From SH-MAG3 sp036374995 (lineage in GTDB: Bacteria > Gemmatimonadota > Gemmatimonadetes > Longimicrobiales > RSA9): DNA of 64,000 nucleotides. Position 1 is the stretch's first letter. Every line of letters starts with the position of its first letter. The position numbers and the translations under genes are program-made. Below, in pieces: positions 43,195 to 52,474 of the stretch. Below the pieces are notes generated by a model. It saw only the letters and a program-made list of their open reading frames with translations, did no database searches and was not told where the DNA came from. The stretch covers positions 31,138-95,137 of the forward strand of contig DASUSS010000069.1 in NCBI GenBank assembly GCA_036374995.1. Direction: 5' to 3'.

Positions 43195-43224
43195 TACCGG
43201 CTCACGACGGACGTCCCGGGACCG

Positions 43225-45834
43225 TCAGAAACTCAGTCCCAGGAACACCGCATTCGCGAACAGCGGCAGCTGACTGCGCCACAGGTCGCGGAAATTGGGG
43301 TCGCCTGCAAACCCGATCACACGACCGCGGCCGACGGACTCCGTCCAGAGGTAGGGCGAGCGTCCGATCCGCGCCGGCGCCTCCGGCCACAGATATCCCG
43401 AGACACGCAGCTCATCCTCCGGCGCGAAACGCACAACCGCCTCGCCCGGCGCCACATCGTCGGGTGCAGTGAGCACGCGCGACGAGAACACGAGCAGCGG
43501 CATCTCGCGCGGTACGCCCGCCATGATCGGGGAGAGCGTATCCCCGCTCGCGCGCACGATCGCGCCGGGCACGGACACGCTGACCTCGAAACCGTCACCG
43601 CCCTCACGCACCGTGTCGCGCAACACGCCGACACGCGCGAGATCGAGCTGCTCGGACGCGAGCCATTCGGTGGCCCCATCGAGCGTGATCAGGAGCCCGC
43701 CCGCGCGTACCCAGCCCGCCACGCGCTCGCGGCCGCTCTCTCCGAGCACGCGGTTGAGGCCGCCCGCGGACACGGACGGTACGATGAGCACGTTGAAGTC
43801 GTCGAGTGCCGCTCCCGTGACACCGTCGACATCGATCTGCGTCGTCCGGTAGCCGATGCGCTGGTCGAACGCGTACCACGCGTAGCCGAAGGACTGGCCG
43901 CTGACCGGATCGCCGCCGAGCAGCGCGATCCGCGGGAACGCGAGCGGGAACACGCTGTTGCTCCCCAGGTCCGTGCCCTCGTCCGCACGCGCCGACGCGA
44001 TCGGTGCGACGGCGGCGCCGGCCGCCGCGGCATGGCGCGCGACGAGCGCGTGCACCTCCGGGCGGTTGCCCTGCACACGCACGACGAACCCGCCGTTCGG
44101 GAAGTCGAAGCTGCCGGAGCGGAAGCTGCGCGGCGCGAACCACACACGCACGCTGTCCGCCATGAGCGCCGCGAGCAGTCGGATCGAGGACTCGCTGCCG
44201 GGTGCGAACGCATAACCGTACCGCGCCTGCGATGGCGCAGCGGGCCGCAGCGCATCCAGCGATGCGTAGGTCACGGCATCGGCCGGACCGACGGCCGCAG
44301 CGGTACTCCAGGTCGCTACGTTGAACGTGAGCGGCAGTGAGAACGCGGTGAGATCGTAGAACCGGTCGCCCATCCCGCTGCGCCGGCGTTCCAGCTCTTC
44401 CGCGATGAATGCCGAATCCAGCGGCGCGTCCGGCTCGAGCAGTGCGCGCGCGAGCCGACCCATCGGCTGCGCGAGGTCCACGACGTAGGAGCTCGCGGGG
44501 ACGCTCACGGTAACGGCGCGATCCGCGCCGTAGGGCGTCGCGCCGCGCACGGTCGTCTCCGAGCGGAGCCGGCCGACCTCGATTCCGTTCTGGATCAGCT
44601 TGCGGGCGAGCGAGTCTGCGCGCCCCGTCGCGTCGCGCGCGAACACGATCGTGCGGAGCGGCGCGCGTGCCGCCTCGGTGATCGCGCTCTGCCGGTATGC
44701 GATGAAATCGCGCACCCGCCGGGTCCGCCGACGCGCCGTGCCGGACGCGGTCGCCCACGCCGCCGTGTAGTGCTGCCGCGCTGCCTGCGCGAGCGTGAGC
44801 ACCGTGCCATCTTCCCGCTCGATCGCGCCGCCCCGGCTGGACGCCTGCTCGAACGTCATGCCCACGGCGCCGGTGTACAGCGGCCACGAGCTGCCGTAGC
44901 CGGGATAGAACTCGTCGTAGCCCTCTCGCCTGAAGAACGACCAGCCCTCGCGGTCGAACGCGGCCATGATGTCGTCCGCATAGATGTCCCACCAGTCGAG
45001 AATGTTCTGGTGCACGATCTGATTGATCGGGTCCATTGCCGGCGGGAAGAAGTATGTCGAGTTGGACCCCATCTCGTGCAGGTCGACGGCGACGTGCGGC
45101 CACCACTCCAGCATCGTCCGAACACGGCCGCGCGTCTCCGGGTGGGACTGTGCGTACCAGTCGCGGTTCAGGTCGAAGTAGTAGTGACTGGTTCGGGGAC
45201 CCGGCCATGTGCCGGAGTGGATCCGCGCCGCGGGATGTGTCGGCACGCCCCAGGCCGACCGCATGCGCATCACGTCCTGCGCGTGCCGCTCGTGGCCGTC
45301 CGGGTTCTGGACGGGATCGATGAGGACCACGGTGCTGTCGAGCACCATGCGCGTCTGCTCGTCCTGGCCCGCGGCGAGCTGGTACGCCATCGCGATCGCG
45401 GCCTCGACGCCGGACGCCTCCGGCCCGTGAACCGTGAAGCCGAGCCACACGATGGCCGGCAGGCGCGTCGCCACTGCATCGAGCTCCGCCTGTGTTGCGC
45501 TGCGCGGGTCCGCAATGCGGCGCGCGTCCGCGCGGATCCGGTCCATGCGTGCGTGGTTCGCCTCGCTGGTGAGCACGACGAGCATCACCTCGCGCCCCTC
45601 GAAGCTGTGCGCGACCGTGTCGAGCCGTACGCGCGCACTCGAGGCCGCCAGCCGCTCGAGGTAGCGCATCAGCAGATGATGCGGTGTGAACCGCTCGCCG
45701 ACCTCGTAGCCCAGCACGGATGGCGGCGCGGGCACGGCCGGGTCGTACGGACCGCCGGCGACGAGGGCATGCTGCGCGTGGGCGGACGCGCTGAACAGGA
45801 AGGCCGCAGCGGCCAGGGCGACGACACGCCTCAT
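43225..45834 (-). CDS. Exported M14 family zinc carboxypeptidase
   Basis: An 869-residue secreted peptidase with a Sec signal (VVALAAAAFLFSASAHAQ). The M14 catalytic domain has zinc ligands His136 and Glu139 (TVHGPEASG) and His253 (AVDLHEMGSNSTYFFP), plus the catalytic glutamate Glu329 (GMTFEQASSRGG). The substrate-binding NPDGHERH segment lies at 177-184. The C-terminal 350 residues contain a glutamine-amidotransferase-like fold (NVLIVPSVSAGGLNRVLGES) common in large M14 proteins. GGAG precedes the ATG at 45834; the open frame above it is not coding. It is the last gene after TonB receptor, sigma and anti-sigma. Confidence 0.88.
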   Translation of the reverse strand: MRRVVALAAAAFLFSASAHAQHALVAGGPYDPAVPAPPSVLGYEVGERFTPHHLLMRYLERLAASSARVRLDTVAHSFEGREVMLVVLTSEANHARMDRIRADARRIADPRSATQAELDAVATRLPAIVWLGFTVHGPEASGVEAAIAMAYQLAAGQDEQTRMVLDSTVVLIDPVQNPDGHERHAQDVMRMRSAWGVPTHPAARIHSGTWPGPRTSHYYFDLNRDWYAQSHPETRGRVRTMLEWWPHVAVDLHEMGSNSTYFFPPAMDPINQIVHQNILDWWDIYADDIMAAFDREGWSFFRREGYDEFYPGYGSSWPLYTGAVGMTFEQASSRGGAIEREDGTVLTLAQAARQHYTAAWATASGTARRRTRRVRDFIAYRQSAITEAARAPLRTIVFARDATGRADSLARKLIQNGIEVGRLRSETTVRGATPYGADRAVTVSVPASSYVVDLAQPMGRLARALLEPDAPLDSAFIAEELERRRSGMGDRFYDLTAFSLPLTFNVATWSTAAAVGPADAVTYASLDALRPAAPSQARYGYAFAPGSESSIRLLAALMADSVRVWFAPRSFRSGSFDFPNGGFVVRVQGNRPEVHALVARHAAAAGAAVAPIASARADEGTDLGSNSVFPLAFPRIALLGGDPVSGQSFGYAWYAFDQRIGYRTTQIDVDGVTGAALDDFNVLIVPSVSAGGLNRVLGESGRERVAGWVRAGGLLITLDGATEWLASEQLDLARVGVLRDTVREGGDGFEVSVSVPGAIVRASGDTLSPIMAGVPREMPLLVFSSRVLTAPDDVAPGEAVVRFAPEDELRVSGYLWPEAPARIGRSPYLWTESVGRGRVIGFAGDPNFRDLWRSQLPLFANAVFLGLSF

Positions 45835-45917
45835 GCAGGATTCTCCATTGAAACGATCGATGCGGGACGCCCGGCGGAATGTGCTACGTCCCGGGGATGC
45901 GAGGCAAGCGGAGAAGG

Positions 45918-46679
45918 TCAGCGCAGCGGCACGAGCAGTTCGGTGAGATCCGGGGCGATCGGAATCTCCTCGGGCGTGCCGGCGCGCACCAGATGCAGTC
46001 TGGATACCGTCGGCGGAAGGGTCAGGGTGTACGTTGCGACGCCGGTGCCGGCGCCGATCAGGCGCATGCCGAGCGGTGTAATGGCGATTCTCGTCACACC
46101 GGCATCCGCGGACTCGATGATCGCGCTCGGCCCGGTGCCACGCCGGATGACGAGCGTCCCGACCGCGTCGCCGGCGTCGAGCTCGAACGAGTCCGTGCTC
46201 CAGGGGAGCGAGAACCGCCAGCCGGGCTCGATCGACGGTGGCGCGACCGGCGCGGCCGGCGCGGTCGGTGTCGGCTCGATCAGGCCCGACGCGACGGCCG
46301 CGGCGCGCACCTGCTCGATGATCCAGGCACGCGCGGGCTCGACGAGGAGCGTGCCGCCGAGGAGCGCGGCCATGAGCGCGGCCGCCCGCAGCAGCTGCGT
46401 GCGCCGCCACCCGTGAGCTCGCGGCACGTGCGGGCGCACGTCGCCTGCGATATCCCGACGGATCGACGTCGCACTCGCCCGGACGTCCGCGTCCGAGGGG
46501 TCCACGGCGGCGAGCAGCGTGCCGAGCCGCGTCCCGCGACGGCGCAGCACATGCGCGCGATCCGCGATGGCGGGCGCCGCCGCGATCAGCGCCTCGACGC
46601 GTGCGCGCTCGGCGCTTTCCAGCTCGCCATCGAGATAGCGGATCAGCTCCGCATCCGTCACCGCGTCACCTCCGTTCAT
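45918..46679 (-). CDS. Transmembrane anti-sigma factor without zinc site
   Basis: A 253-residue protein with an N-terminal anti-sigma-like helical domain (DAELIRYLDGELESAERARV), lacking the His-Cys-Cys zinc site, one membrane helix near residues 98-116 (LLRAAALMAALLGGTLLVEP) and a periplasmic domain of about 120 residues with beta character. The ATG overlaps the sigma factor stop by four bases (ATGA), so the pair is co-translated. It should hold the upstream sigma factor at the membrane until a signal, plausibly from the TonB receptor in the same operon, releases it. Confidence 0.82.
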   Translation of the reverse strand: MNGGDAVTDAELIRYLDGELESAERARVEALIAAAPAIADRAHVLRRRGTRLGTLLAAVDPSDADVRASATSIRRDIAGDVRPHVPRAHGWRRTQLLRAAALMAALLGGTLLVEPARAWIIEQVRAAAVASGLIEPTPTAPAAPVAPPSIEPGWRFSLPWSTDSFELDAGDAVGTLVIRRGTGPSAIIESADAGVTRIAITPLGMRLIGAGTGVATYTLTLPPTVSRLHLVRAGTPEEIPIAPDLTELLVPLR

Positions 46680-47167
46680 TCCTCTGCATCCAGTGGCAAC
46701 AGTGCCGCGAGCCGCTCGAGTGCCCGGGCCAGCATCGTACCGATCGAGCCCGTAGTCGTGCCGACGGCTTCCGCGATCTCGCGATGCGAGAATCCCTCCT
46801 CACGCATCAGCAGGATCACCCGCTCGCGTTCCGGCAGCGCGTCCAGCGCCGCACGCACGCGGCGGCGTTCCTCTGCGGCTGCCGCGGCCTGGTCGGGCGT
46901 ATGCACGGGATCGCCGTGCGGCATGCGCGCCGCCCCCGCCTGCAGCAGCGCGGCACGGCGGCGGCTGCGGTTCGCGCCCGCACGCACGACGTTCGTCGCG
47001 ACCGTGAACAGCCACGCGCGCGGGTTCTCGTCACGCGGCGGCTTCGCCACGAGTCTCGTGAACGCCTCCTGTGCTGCGTCGTGCGCCACATCGAGATCTC
47101 CCGTGAGCCGAACCAGGTATCGGAGCAGCGCCGGGTGATGCTGCTCGAACAGCCCGCCGGCATCCAT
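46676..47167 (-). CDS. ECF RNA polymerase sigma factor
   Basis: A 163-residue sigma factor with region 2 (FEQHHPALLRYLVRLTGDLD, HDAAQEAFTRL, NPRAWLFTVATNVVRAGANR) and region 4 (LDALPERERVILLMREEGFS, HREIAEAVGTTTGSIGTMLA). Its ATG follows the TonB receptor stop codon with no base between (TGA then ATG), and its end overlaps the anti-sigma start. This tight packing means the receptor is translated just before the sigma factor from one message. The regulon likely includes its own operon, which is inference. Confidence 0.93.
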   Translation of the reverse strand: MDAGGLFEQHHPALLRYLVRLTGDLDVAHDAAQEAFTRLVAKPPRDENPRAWLFTVATNVVRAGANRSRRRAALLQAGAARMPHGDPVHTPDQAAAAAEERRRVRAALDALPERERVILLMREEGFSHREIAEAVGTTTGSIGTMLARALERLAALLPLDAEE

Positions 47168-49636
47168 TCAGAACGTCGCGCGCAGGCCGATCATCGGCAT
47201 CCGTGGCAGGCCCTGCTCGAAGCGGTCCTCCCAGATGAAGCGATGCGTACCGTCCGGCCGCTGCACCCGTGCGATCGGACCGCTGCCCGCGTACGTGCTG
47301 GCGTTGTCCCGCCCGAGCACGTTGCGCACCTGGACGTACGCGCCCGCCTCGAGCCGGCCCAGCCGCTGCATCCACTGGACCGACACGTCGAGGGAGCGGT
47401 AGCCCGGCGTTCGCTGCGCATTGTACACGTCGATGTAGGAGCCCGTCGGGTCCTCGCAACCGAAGCCGAAGTCCGTGCAGTCCTGTTGGGACCGGGAGTA
47501 GGCGCGGGTGAACGGCGCCCCCGTCATTGCGGTGAACGCGGCGGCAGCTCGCAATCCGCGCCACACGCGTGCACCCGCCATCAGATCGACGACGTGCCTG
47601 CGATCGGCGGAGGATGGATAGCGGAGTCCGTCGATTTCGACCTCCGACCTGCCCCAGGTATGACCGGCGGATACCGACCACGACGCACCGATCCGCCGGA
47701 CCGTGGTCTCGATACCGTGCGCGGAACCCGCGCCGCGCACGAACAGCGGCCGGCGGCCGAGGCGTCCCGGTGCGGGATCGGGAAGCGTCAGCCCGGCGGC
47801 TGCGCGGATGAACGCGTTCATGCTCGCGAGCCAGCCGTGCCCGAGCCAGCGCTCGGTCCCTGCGTTCAGGATGTCGGCGCGGATCGCCGGCGCACGCTCG
47901 TCCGCCGCGAGCCAGAAGTGGGTGGCGTGGAATGCCGGGTGAATGCTCGGACCGGCAAGCGCAATCGATTGCATGTGTTGCCACGTGCGGCCCGCCGAGA
48001 TCGAGACGGAATGATCGTCCGACAGGGCGAGCCGGAGCGCGATTCGCGGAGAGGCCTGGATCGCACCGCCGTTCGCCACCGCGTCGGATGCCTCGATGCG
48101 AAGCCCCGTATCGAGCTGCGCCCGACCGAAGCTGCTGCGACGATTCGCCCACAACGCTCCGATCACCAGCGAGCGCGCGTACTGCAGCTGCATCGTCGTA
48201 TCCGGCTTCACCGCGTAGTAACGCGGGAACGGACCGTCGTAATCGATGCGCTGCGCGGAAACGTCGTACCCGCCCGACCAGCGACTGCCCGGCCCGGTGC
48301 CGATCAGCTGCCCGGCAGCCTCGACGTGGTGGATCGTGTTGCGACTCTCGGGCTCCGTCCAGCTCGGTACCGCGTCGCGCGTGCGCACCACCCGCTCTTC
48401 CGTGCGCGCGTCGAACCGGCTCGCGCCGAACGACTGCGCGAGATCGTGCTTCCCGAGGCGGGTCCGCAGCGTCATGCGGCCGGCACGATTCCCCCAGCGG
48501 GCCCGAGTCTGCTCGAGCACACCGCTGACGTCGCCCTCCAGCCGGTCTTCCTCCCACAGTCCGCTCGCCTCCAGCTGCACGCCCGCGGCCGCGACATCGA
48601 ACCGTGCGGCAACGTCGTGGAAGACGTACGGCAGGTCGAGCGTGTCCAGCCCCAGCCGGTCGAGACCGCTCGTCAGCACGCCGAGATGCGAGCGCCGCAC
48701 CGCCACCAGCCAGGCCGCCCGCTCCGCGGGGCGCTGGCTCAGAACCAGCTTGGCGCTGGCTGCCGACAGATCACCGACGCCGCGCAGCTCGCCGTTGCCA
48801 TCACCGGGACGCGTCCGCAGATCCACCGCCCCCGCCGCACCCTCGCCCAGCGCCGGCGGCCGTACGCCGGGATGGAAATGAACGGAGCCGAGGATCTCGG
48901 GCGTGATCGCAGACAGCACGCCGACCGCATGAACGGGATTGAACAGCGGGACACCGTCGAACGTGACCCGCGTCTGTGTCCATGGTGCGCCGCGCGTCCA
49001 CAGCTCGGCGGTGTAGTCGTCGCGGGTGCCGACGCCCGGGAACCGCTGGAGCGCGCGGAACACATCGCCCTCGCCGAGCGTGACACCGTCCATCACGTCC
49101 GCATACGTCATCACGCGCGTATCGGTCGAGAGGAAATCCGCCTGACGCTGGCGCTCGGCCGAGAGCCGCGCCGCATCGAGCTCATCGCGCGCATTCACCG
49201 CACGCTGGAACGGCGGCGCGGAGCGTTGCTCGACGTGTACGGGCTCGAGAGCGACGGGATCCAGCTCGAGCGCGACGGACACGCCGCCCGACGCCGGCCG
49301 CAGGACCTCGATCTCCAGCAGGGCAGCGCGGTAGCCGATCCGCTCGATGCGCAGCCGGTACGAACCGACTCCCACAGTCAGAAAACGGTAGAGGCCGCTC
49401 TCGCCCGTGACGACGGTGCGCACGGCCGTGAGCGCAGTTCTGCTGTCGGGCAGGAGACCGGGTGTCAGCGGCTCGAGCGACACCGTGACATCCGCGACGG
49501 GCCGACCGGTGCCCGCATCGATGATGCGGCCGCTGAGCGAGCCGTGCGTCTGCGCGTGCAGCCCGGGGCCCGTGGCGAGTCCCAGTGCCAGCGCAGCTGC
49601 GGCTGGAATGCGTGCAATTCGGGTTCGAGGCGTCAT
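47168..49636 (-). CDS. TonB-dependent receptor with CarboxypepD_reg-like N-domain
   Basis: An 822-residue outer membrane protein: signal peptide (AAAALALGLATGPGLHAQ), a carboxypeptidase-regulatory-like domain (GSLSGRIIDAGTGRPVADVT to about residue 130), a plug domain (LGEGDVFRALQRFPGVG, ELWTRGAPWTQTRVTFDGVP) and a 22-strand barrel ending in the aromatic terminus RATF. It lacks the STN signalling domain seen in FecA-type receptors, although sigma and anti-sigma genes follow directly. It would import a large substrate such as a peptide or glycan fragment, or a siderophore; the linked M14 peptidase favours peptides. Starts at MTPRTRIARI. Confidence 0.9.
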   Translation of the reverse strand: MTPRTRIARIPAAAALALGLATGPGLHAQTHGSLSGRIIDAGTGRPVADVTVSLEPLTPGLLPDSRTALTAVRTVVTGESGLYRFLTVGVGSYRLRIERIGYRAALLEIEVLRPASGGVSVALELDPVALEPVHVEQRSAPPFQRAVNARDELDAARLSAERQRQADFLSTDTRVMTYADVMDGVTLGEGDVFRALQRFPGVGTRDDYTAELWTRGAPWTQTRVTFDGVPLFNPVHAVGVLSAITPEILGSVHFHPGVRPPALGEGAAGAVDLRTRPGDGNGELRGVGDLSAASAKLVLSQRPAERAAWLVAVRRSHLGVLTSGLDRLGLDTLDLPYVFHDVAARFDVAAAGVQLEASGLWEEDRLEGDVSGVLEQTRARWGNRAGRMTLRTRLGKHDLAQSFGASRFDARTEERVVRTRDAVPSWTEPESRNTIHHVEAAGQLIGTGPGSRWSGGYDVSAQRIDYDGPFPRYYAVKPDTTMQLQYARSLVIGALWANRRSSFGRAQLDTGLRIEASDAVANGGAIQASPRIALRLALSDDHSVSISAGRTWQHMQSIALAGPSIHPAFHATHFWLAADERAPAIRADILNAGTERWLGHGWLASMNAFIRAAAGLTLPDPAPGRLGRRPLFVRGAGSAHGIETTVRRIGASWSVSAGHTWGRSEVEIDGLRYPSSADRRHVVDLMAGARVWRGLRAAAAFTAMTGAPFTRAYSRSQQDCTDFGFGCEDPTGSYIDVYNAQRTPGYRSLDVSVQWMQRLGRLEAGAYVQVRNVLGRDNASTYAGSGPIARVQRPDGTHRFIWEDRFEQGLPRMPMIGLRATF

Positions 49637-49816
49637 CACCTGTGGAATCCGCGACGGGCCGCTATTCTGACGGGACGCTCGCGGCGGCGGCCGGATCCCA
49701 ATATAGATACCGTGACACGCGCGTGTGAGAGGCTCGTCCGTCAGAACGGAGAGTGCTCGGGGATTGCACATGAGACGCGGATGCGCCGCGTCATCAGACT
49801 CTGACAGGAGCTGACC

Positions 49817-50446
49817 ATGCTTCGCTCCCGAATCACCGGCGCGCTGCTCGTCATGGCAGCCGCGCTCACGGCCTGCGAGTCGGATCCGCTCGCGCTCGAC
49901 GAGGGCTTCGAGCAGATCGCGGACGACGATCTCCAGACGGCGCTCGAGACGGCCTCCGGCGTCACCGACCCGCGCGGCTCACGCGACCACGATCGCCGCT
50001 CCTCGATCCTCGAGGAGCTCGCGGCCGCAATTCCGGGCTTCGGCGGGATTTACCGCACCGCGCCCTGCGTGGTCGCCGTCGTGCTGACCGAGGACGCCGA
50101 CGTGGAGGAGGCGGTCCGCATCGTCCACGCGATACTCGAGCCGATCGTCGCCCGCACCTGCCCGACCGGCATCCGCGTCGATGCCGTTCGCGGACAGTTC
50201 ACGTTCGTCCAGCTGCATCGGTTCCTGCTCGCTTCGCGGCCGCTGAATCGCATCGACGGCGTGGGCGGTGCGTACATCAGCTTCCGGCACAACCGCCTGG
50301 TCGTCCTGGTCGCATCACGGAGCGTCGCGGAAAAGGTGGTGCGTGCGCTGCCCGGCCTCGGCATTCCGCCGCGGGCCGTCATCTTCCGGCGGCATCGGGA
50401 CACGGATCGTCAGCCGACCACGTCGGCGACGGCCACGCAATCGTAA
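49817..50446 (+). CDS. Hypothetical lipoprotein
   Basis: A 209-residue lipoprotein (signal GALLVMAAALTAC followed by ESD, Cys20 lipidated). The mature protein has an acidic stretch (LALDEGFEQIADDDLQTALE), a central alpha/beta domain with YRTAPCVVAVVLTEDADVEE and a Cys pair, and a basic C-terminal tail. The layout (short strands alternating with helices, VEKVVRALPGLGIP-like ends) hints at a ferredoxin-like fold, but no family is recognised. It is divergent from the TonB receptor operon, 180 bases away, and may share its control region. It ends at a hairpin shared with the convergent CYTH gene. Confidence 0.72.
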   Translation: MLRSRITGALLVMAAALTACESDPLALDEGFEQIADDDLQTALETASGVTDPRGSRDHDRRSSILEELAAAIPGFGGIYRTAPCVVAVVLTEDADVEEAVRIVHAILEPIVARTCPTGIRVDAVRGQFTFVQLHRFLLASRPLNRIDGVGGAYISFRHNRLVVLVASRSVAEKVVRALPGLGIPPRAVIFRRHRDTDRQPTTSATATQS

Positions 50447-50454
50447 CGCTCCCG

Positions 50455-50484
50455 TCGTGCGCGTGATCCCCGGCACGCGCACGA
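50455..50484. terminator. Bidirectional hairpin terminator
   Basis: A perfect 11-bp stem (TCGTGCGCGTG with CACGCGCACGA) and eight-base loop between the convergent lipoprotein and CYTH genes. No U run on either side. Confidence 0.65.
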
Positions 50485-50507
50485 TCCGCCGGCTACGGCG
50501 TGGAACA

Positions 50508-51059
50508 TCAGGAAGTTGCTGTGATCTCGCGCAGCACGGCCTCTCGTTCCGCTTTCGGCCAGCGTGCGAACGGATGCAGGGCCAGGCTGCTGTTCGCGAA
50601 GTGTGGCTCACCGGTGATCTCGCGACCGAGCCATGCCGGCTGATGCCGGTCGACTCGTGCGTCCCACGCGGACCGGTCATCGTCTCCGGTGAGCTCTACC
50701 TCAGCAATCACCAGCCCCGCATTCGCACCCTCGAACTGATCGACCTGCCAGAGGAGTCCCTCGACGGGCAGCGCGCTGCGCGTCTTCTCGATGGCCGTGC
50801 CTACATGGAGCCCCGCATCGAGCAGTGCGCGCGCAGTGGCGAGCGGAACATCGCACTCGATCTCGGTCCGCTGCGCATTGACCGATGGACCCTTGACCGT
50901 CAGCACGGCGCCGTCGCCAGCCAGCCGGATGCGAACCGTCCGCCCCGGTTCCGCTGCCAGATAGAACTGGACGATGTGCTCGCGTTCCGCCGACGCCGCG
51001 TTGCCTGCCCACACCGGCACGCGCACGAGGAACCGACGCTCGATCTCGGTGCCGGGCAT
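50508..51059 (-). CDS. CYTH domain protein (triphosphate tunnel metalloenzyme)
   Basis: A 183-residue protein with the CYTH signature near the N terminus (MPGTEIERRFLV, a variant ExExR/K motif), then alternating charged strands VRIRLAGDGAVLTVKG, RTEIECDVPL and VIAEVELTGDDD, which line the tunnel in this fold. Family members hydrolyse inorganic triphosphate or cyclise ATP; short single-domain bacterial forms are usually triphosphatases. The ATG lies 11 bases after the histidine kinase stop; a GTG five codons earlier would overlap that stop by GTGA, so the two genes are probably coupled either way. Its link to a PAS kinase is unexplained. Confidence 0.85.
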   Translation of the reverse strand: MPGTEIERRFLVRVPVWAGNAASAEREHIVQFYLAAEPGRTVRIRLAGDGAVLTVKGPSVNAQRTEIECDVPLATARALLDAGLHVGTAIEKTRSALPVEGLLWQVDQFEGANAGLVIAEVELTGDDDRSAWDARVDRHQPAWLGREITGEPHFANSSLALHPFARWPKAEREAVLREITATS

Positions 51060-51070
51060 CTCGTCACCGC

Positions 51071-52288
51071 TCACGGCCCGGATTCCGGCGGCTCGCGCGG
51101 CAGCACGAGCGTGAACGTGGACCCGGCACCGATCTGACTGCGAACCGACAGCTCGCCATCCATCGCCCGCGCGAGATCGCGACTGATGGCGAGACCCAGG
51201 CCGGCTCCCTCGTGCGCCGACGTATGCGTGCGCCCTACCTGCACGAACGGCTCGAAGATCCGTTCCAGCTTCTCCTGCTCGATCCCTCTGCCCGTGTCCG
51301 TGACATGCACGCTGACATGATCCCGGCGTGCCGAGCACGACACGGTGATGCTGCCGCCTTCGCCCGTGAACTTGATCGCGTTCGTGAGCAGGTTCACCAT
51401 GATCTGCTCGACCTTCGTCCGATCCGCATAGACCTGCACCTGTGTGCTGCGCGGCCAGGTCACGGTGATGCCCTTCGCTTCGGCCAGCGGTTCCAGCATC
51501 GCAGCCAGGCCGGCGAACACGGCGCGAAGCGGAACGTAATCCAGCTGGTACGAGACCTCGCCAGCCTCGAGCCGGCTGAAATTCAACAGGTCGTTGATGA
51601 GGCCGAGCAGATGCTGCTGGCTCCGGCGGATGCGCTTCAGATCCTCGATCTGCTGCTCCGTGACCGGCCCCCGGATCCCGAGCGAGATCAGGTCGACATA
51701 GCCACCGATCGCGTTCAGCGGTGTCCGCAGCTCGTGCGACATGGCGGCCAGGAACTCGCTCTTCGCGCGGTTCGCGGCCTCCGCTTCCGCCACCCGGCGC
51801 GCAGCCTCGACGGCACGCAGCTCGGCGGCGCGCCGCTCCGTGAGGTCGCGCGTCACTTTTGCGAACCCGACCAGCTCGCCGCCGCCATCACGGATCGCGG
51901 TGATCACTACGTTCGCCCAGAAGCGGCTGCCATCCTTGCGCAGTCGCCATCCCTCATCCTCGAACCGCCCGACCCGCGCCGCTTCGCGCAGCTCCATGTC
52001 GGGCTTGCCCGCATCGATCTCGGCCTGAGGATAGAAGATCGAGAAATGCCTGCCGATCACCTCCGGCGCCGCGTAGCCCTTGAACCGCTGGGCCCCGGGG
52101 TTCCATGTGAGAACATGACCCGTTGGATCCAGCGCGAACACGGCGTAGTCGCGCAGACTGTCCACCAGCAGACGGTACAGCTCGTCCGCCGGCGGCGACG
52201 GACTCCCGTCCGGCGCCGGCGCGACGTCCGCCCCGTCCCGCCGGCGATCGGATCGCGGTGTCTCGCCCGTGCTGCCTGCGTCGCGCAT
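51071..52288 (-). CDS. PAS domain sensor histidine kinase
   Basis: A soluble hybrid-free kinase of about 405 residues. A PAS domain (about 36-150: YAVFALDPTGHVLTWNPGAQ, GYAAPEVIGRHFSIFYP, GWRLRKDGSRFWANVVITAI) with its PAC tail is followed by a coiled linker, the HisKA box with phospho-acceptor His185 (AAMSHELRTPLNAIGGY), and an intact HATPase domain (NLLTNAIKFTGEGG, VTDTGRGI, GAGLGLAISRDL). There are no membrane helices, so it senses a cytosolic signal, perhaps redox or a flavin/heme ligand. No response regulator gene is adjacent. The start is uncertain: a GTG 60 bases upstream is possible. A CYTH gene follows directly. Confidence 0.88.
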   Translation of the reverse strand: MRDAGSTGETPRSDRRRDGADVAPAPDGSPSPPADELYRLLVDSLRDYAVFALDPTGHVLTWNPGAQRFKGYAAPEVIGRHFSIFYPQAEIDAGKPDMELREAARVGRFEDEGWRLRKDGSRFWANVVITAIRDGGGELVGFAKVTRDLTERRAAELRAVEAARRVAEAEAANRAKSEFLAAMSHELRTPLNAIGGYVDLISLGIRGPVTEQQIEDLKRIRRSQQHLLGLINDLLNFSRLEAGEVSYQLDYVPLRAVFAGLAAMLEPLAEAKGITVTWPRSTQVQVYADRTKVEQIMVNLLTNAIKFTGEGGSITVSCSARRDHVSVHVTDTGRGIEQEKLERIFEPFVQVGRTHTSAHEGAGLGLAISRDLARAMDGELSVRSQIGAGSTFTLVLPREPPESGP

Positions 52289-52474
52289 TCCTCTTCGGCT
52301 TCGGGTACGGCCGCAACCGCGGCCGCGTGCTCGTGGAGCGTACGCCACGCTTCACACTCCCTGCCGACTGCCGGCCGCACTCTGCGTGCCGAGCGCGGGA
52401 TCGCGCTTCGCTGTATCTCGTAATTGATTATGTTGTAACCGGTTGGCTCCCTCGTCGCCGCAGCCCCACCCCGG

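Noticed and set aside
45835..46410. Upstream extension of the M14 peptidase frame
   Set aside because: It overlaps the anti-sigma gene in another frame, and a signal peptide begins at the internal ATG.
52381..52450. GGTTACAA near the kinase promoter as another CGNR site
   Set aside because: Only eight bases match the motif at 19.3 kb, without the palindrome; it is better read as part of an AT-rich promoter.
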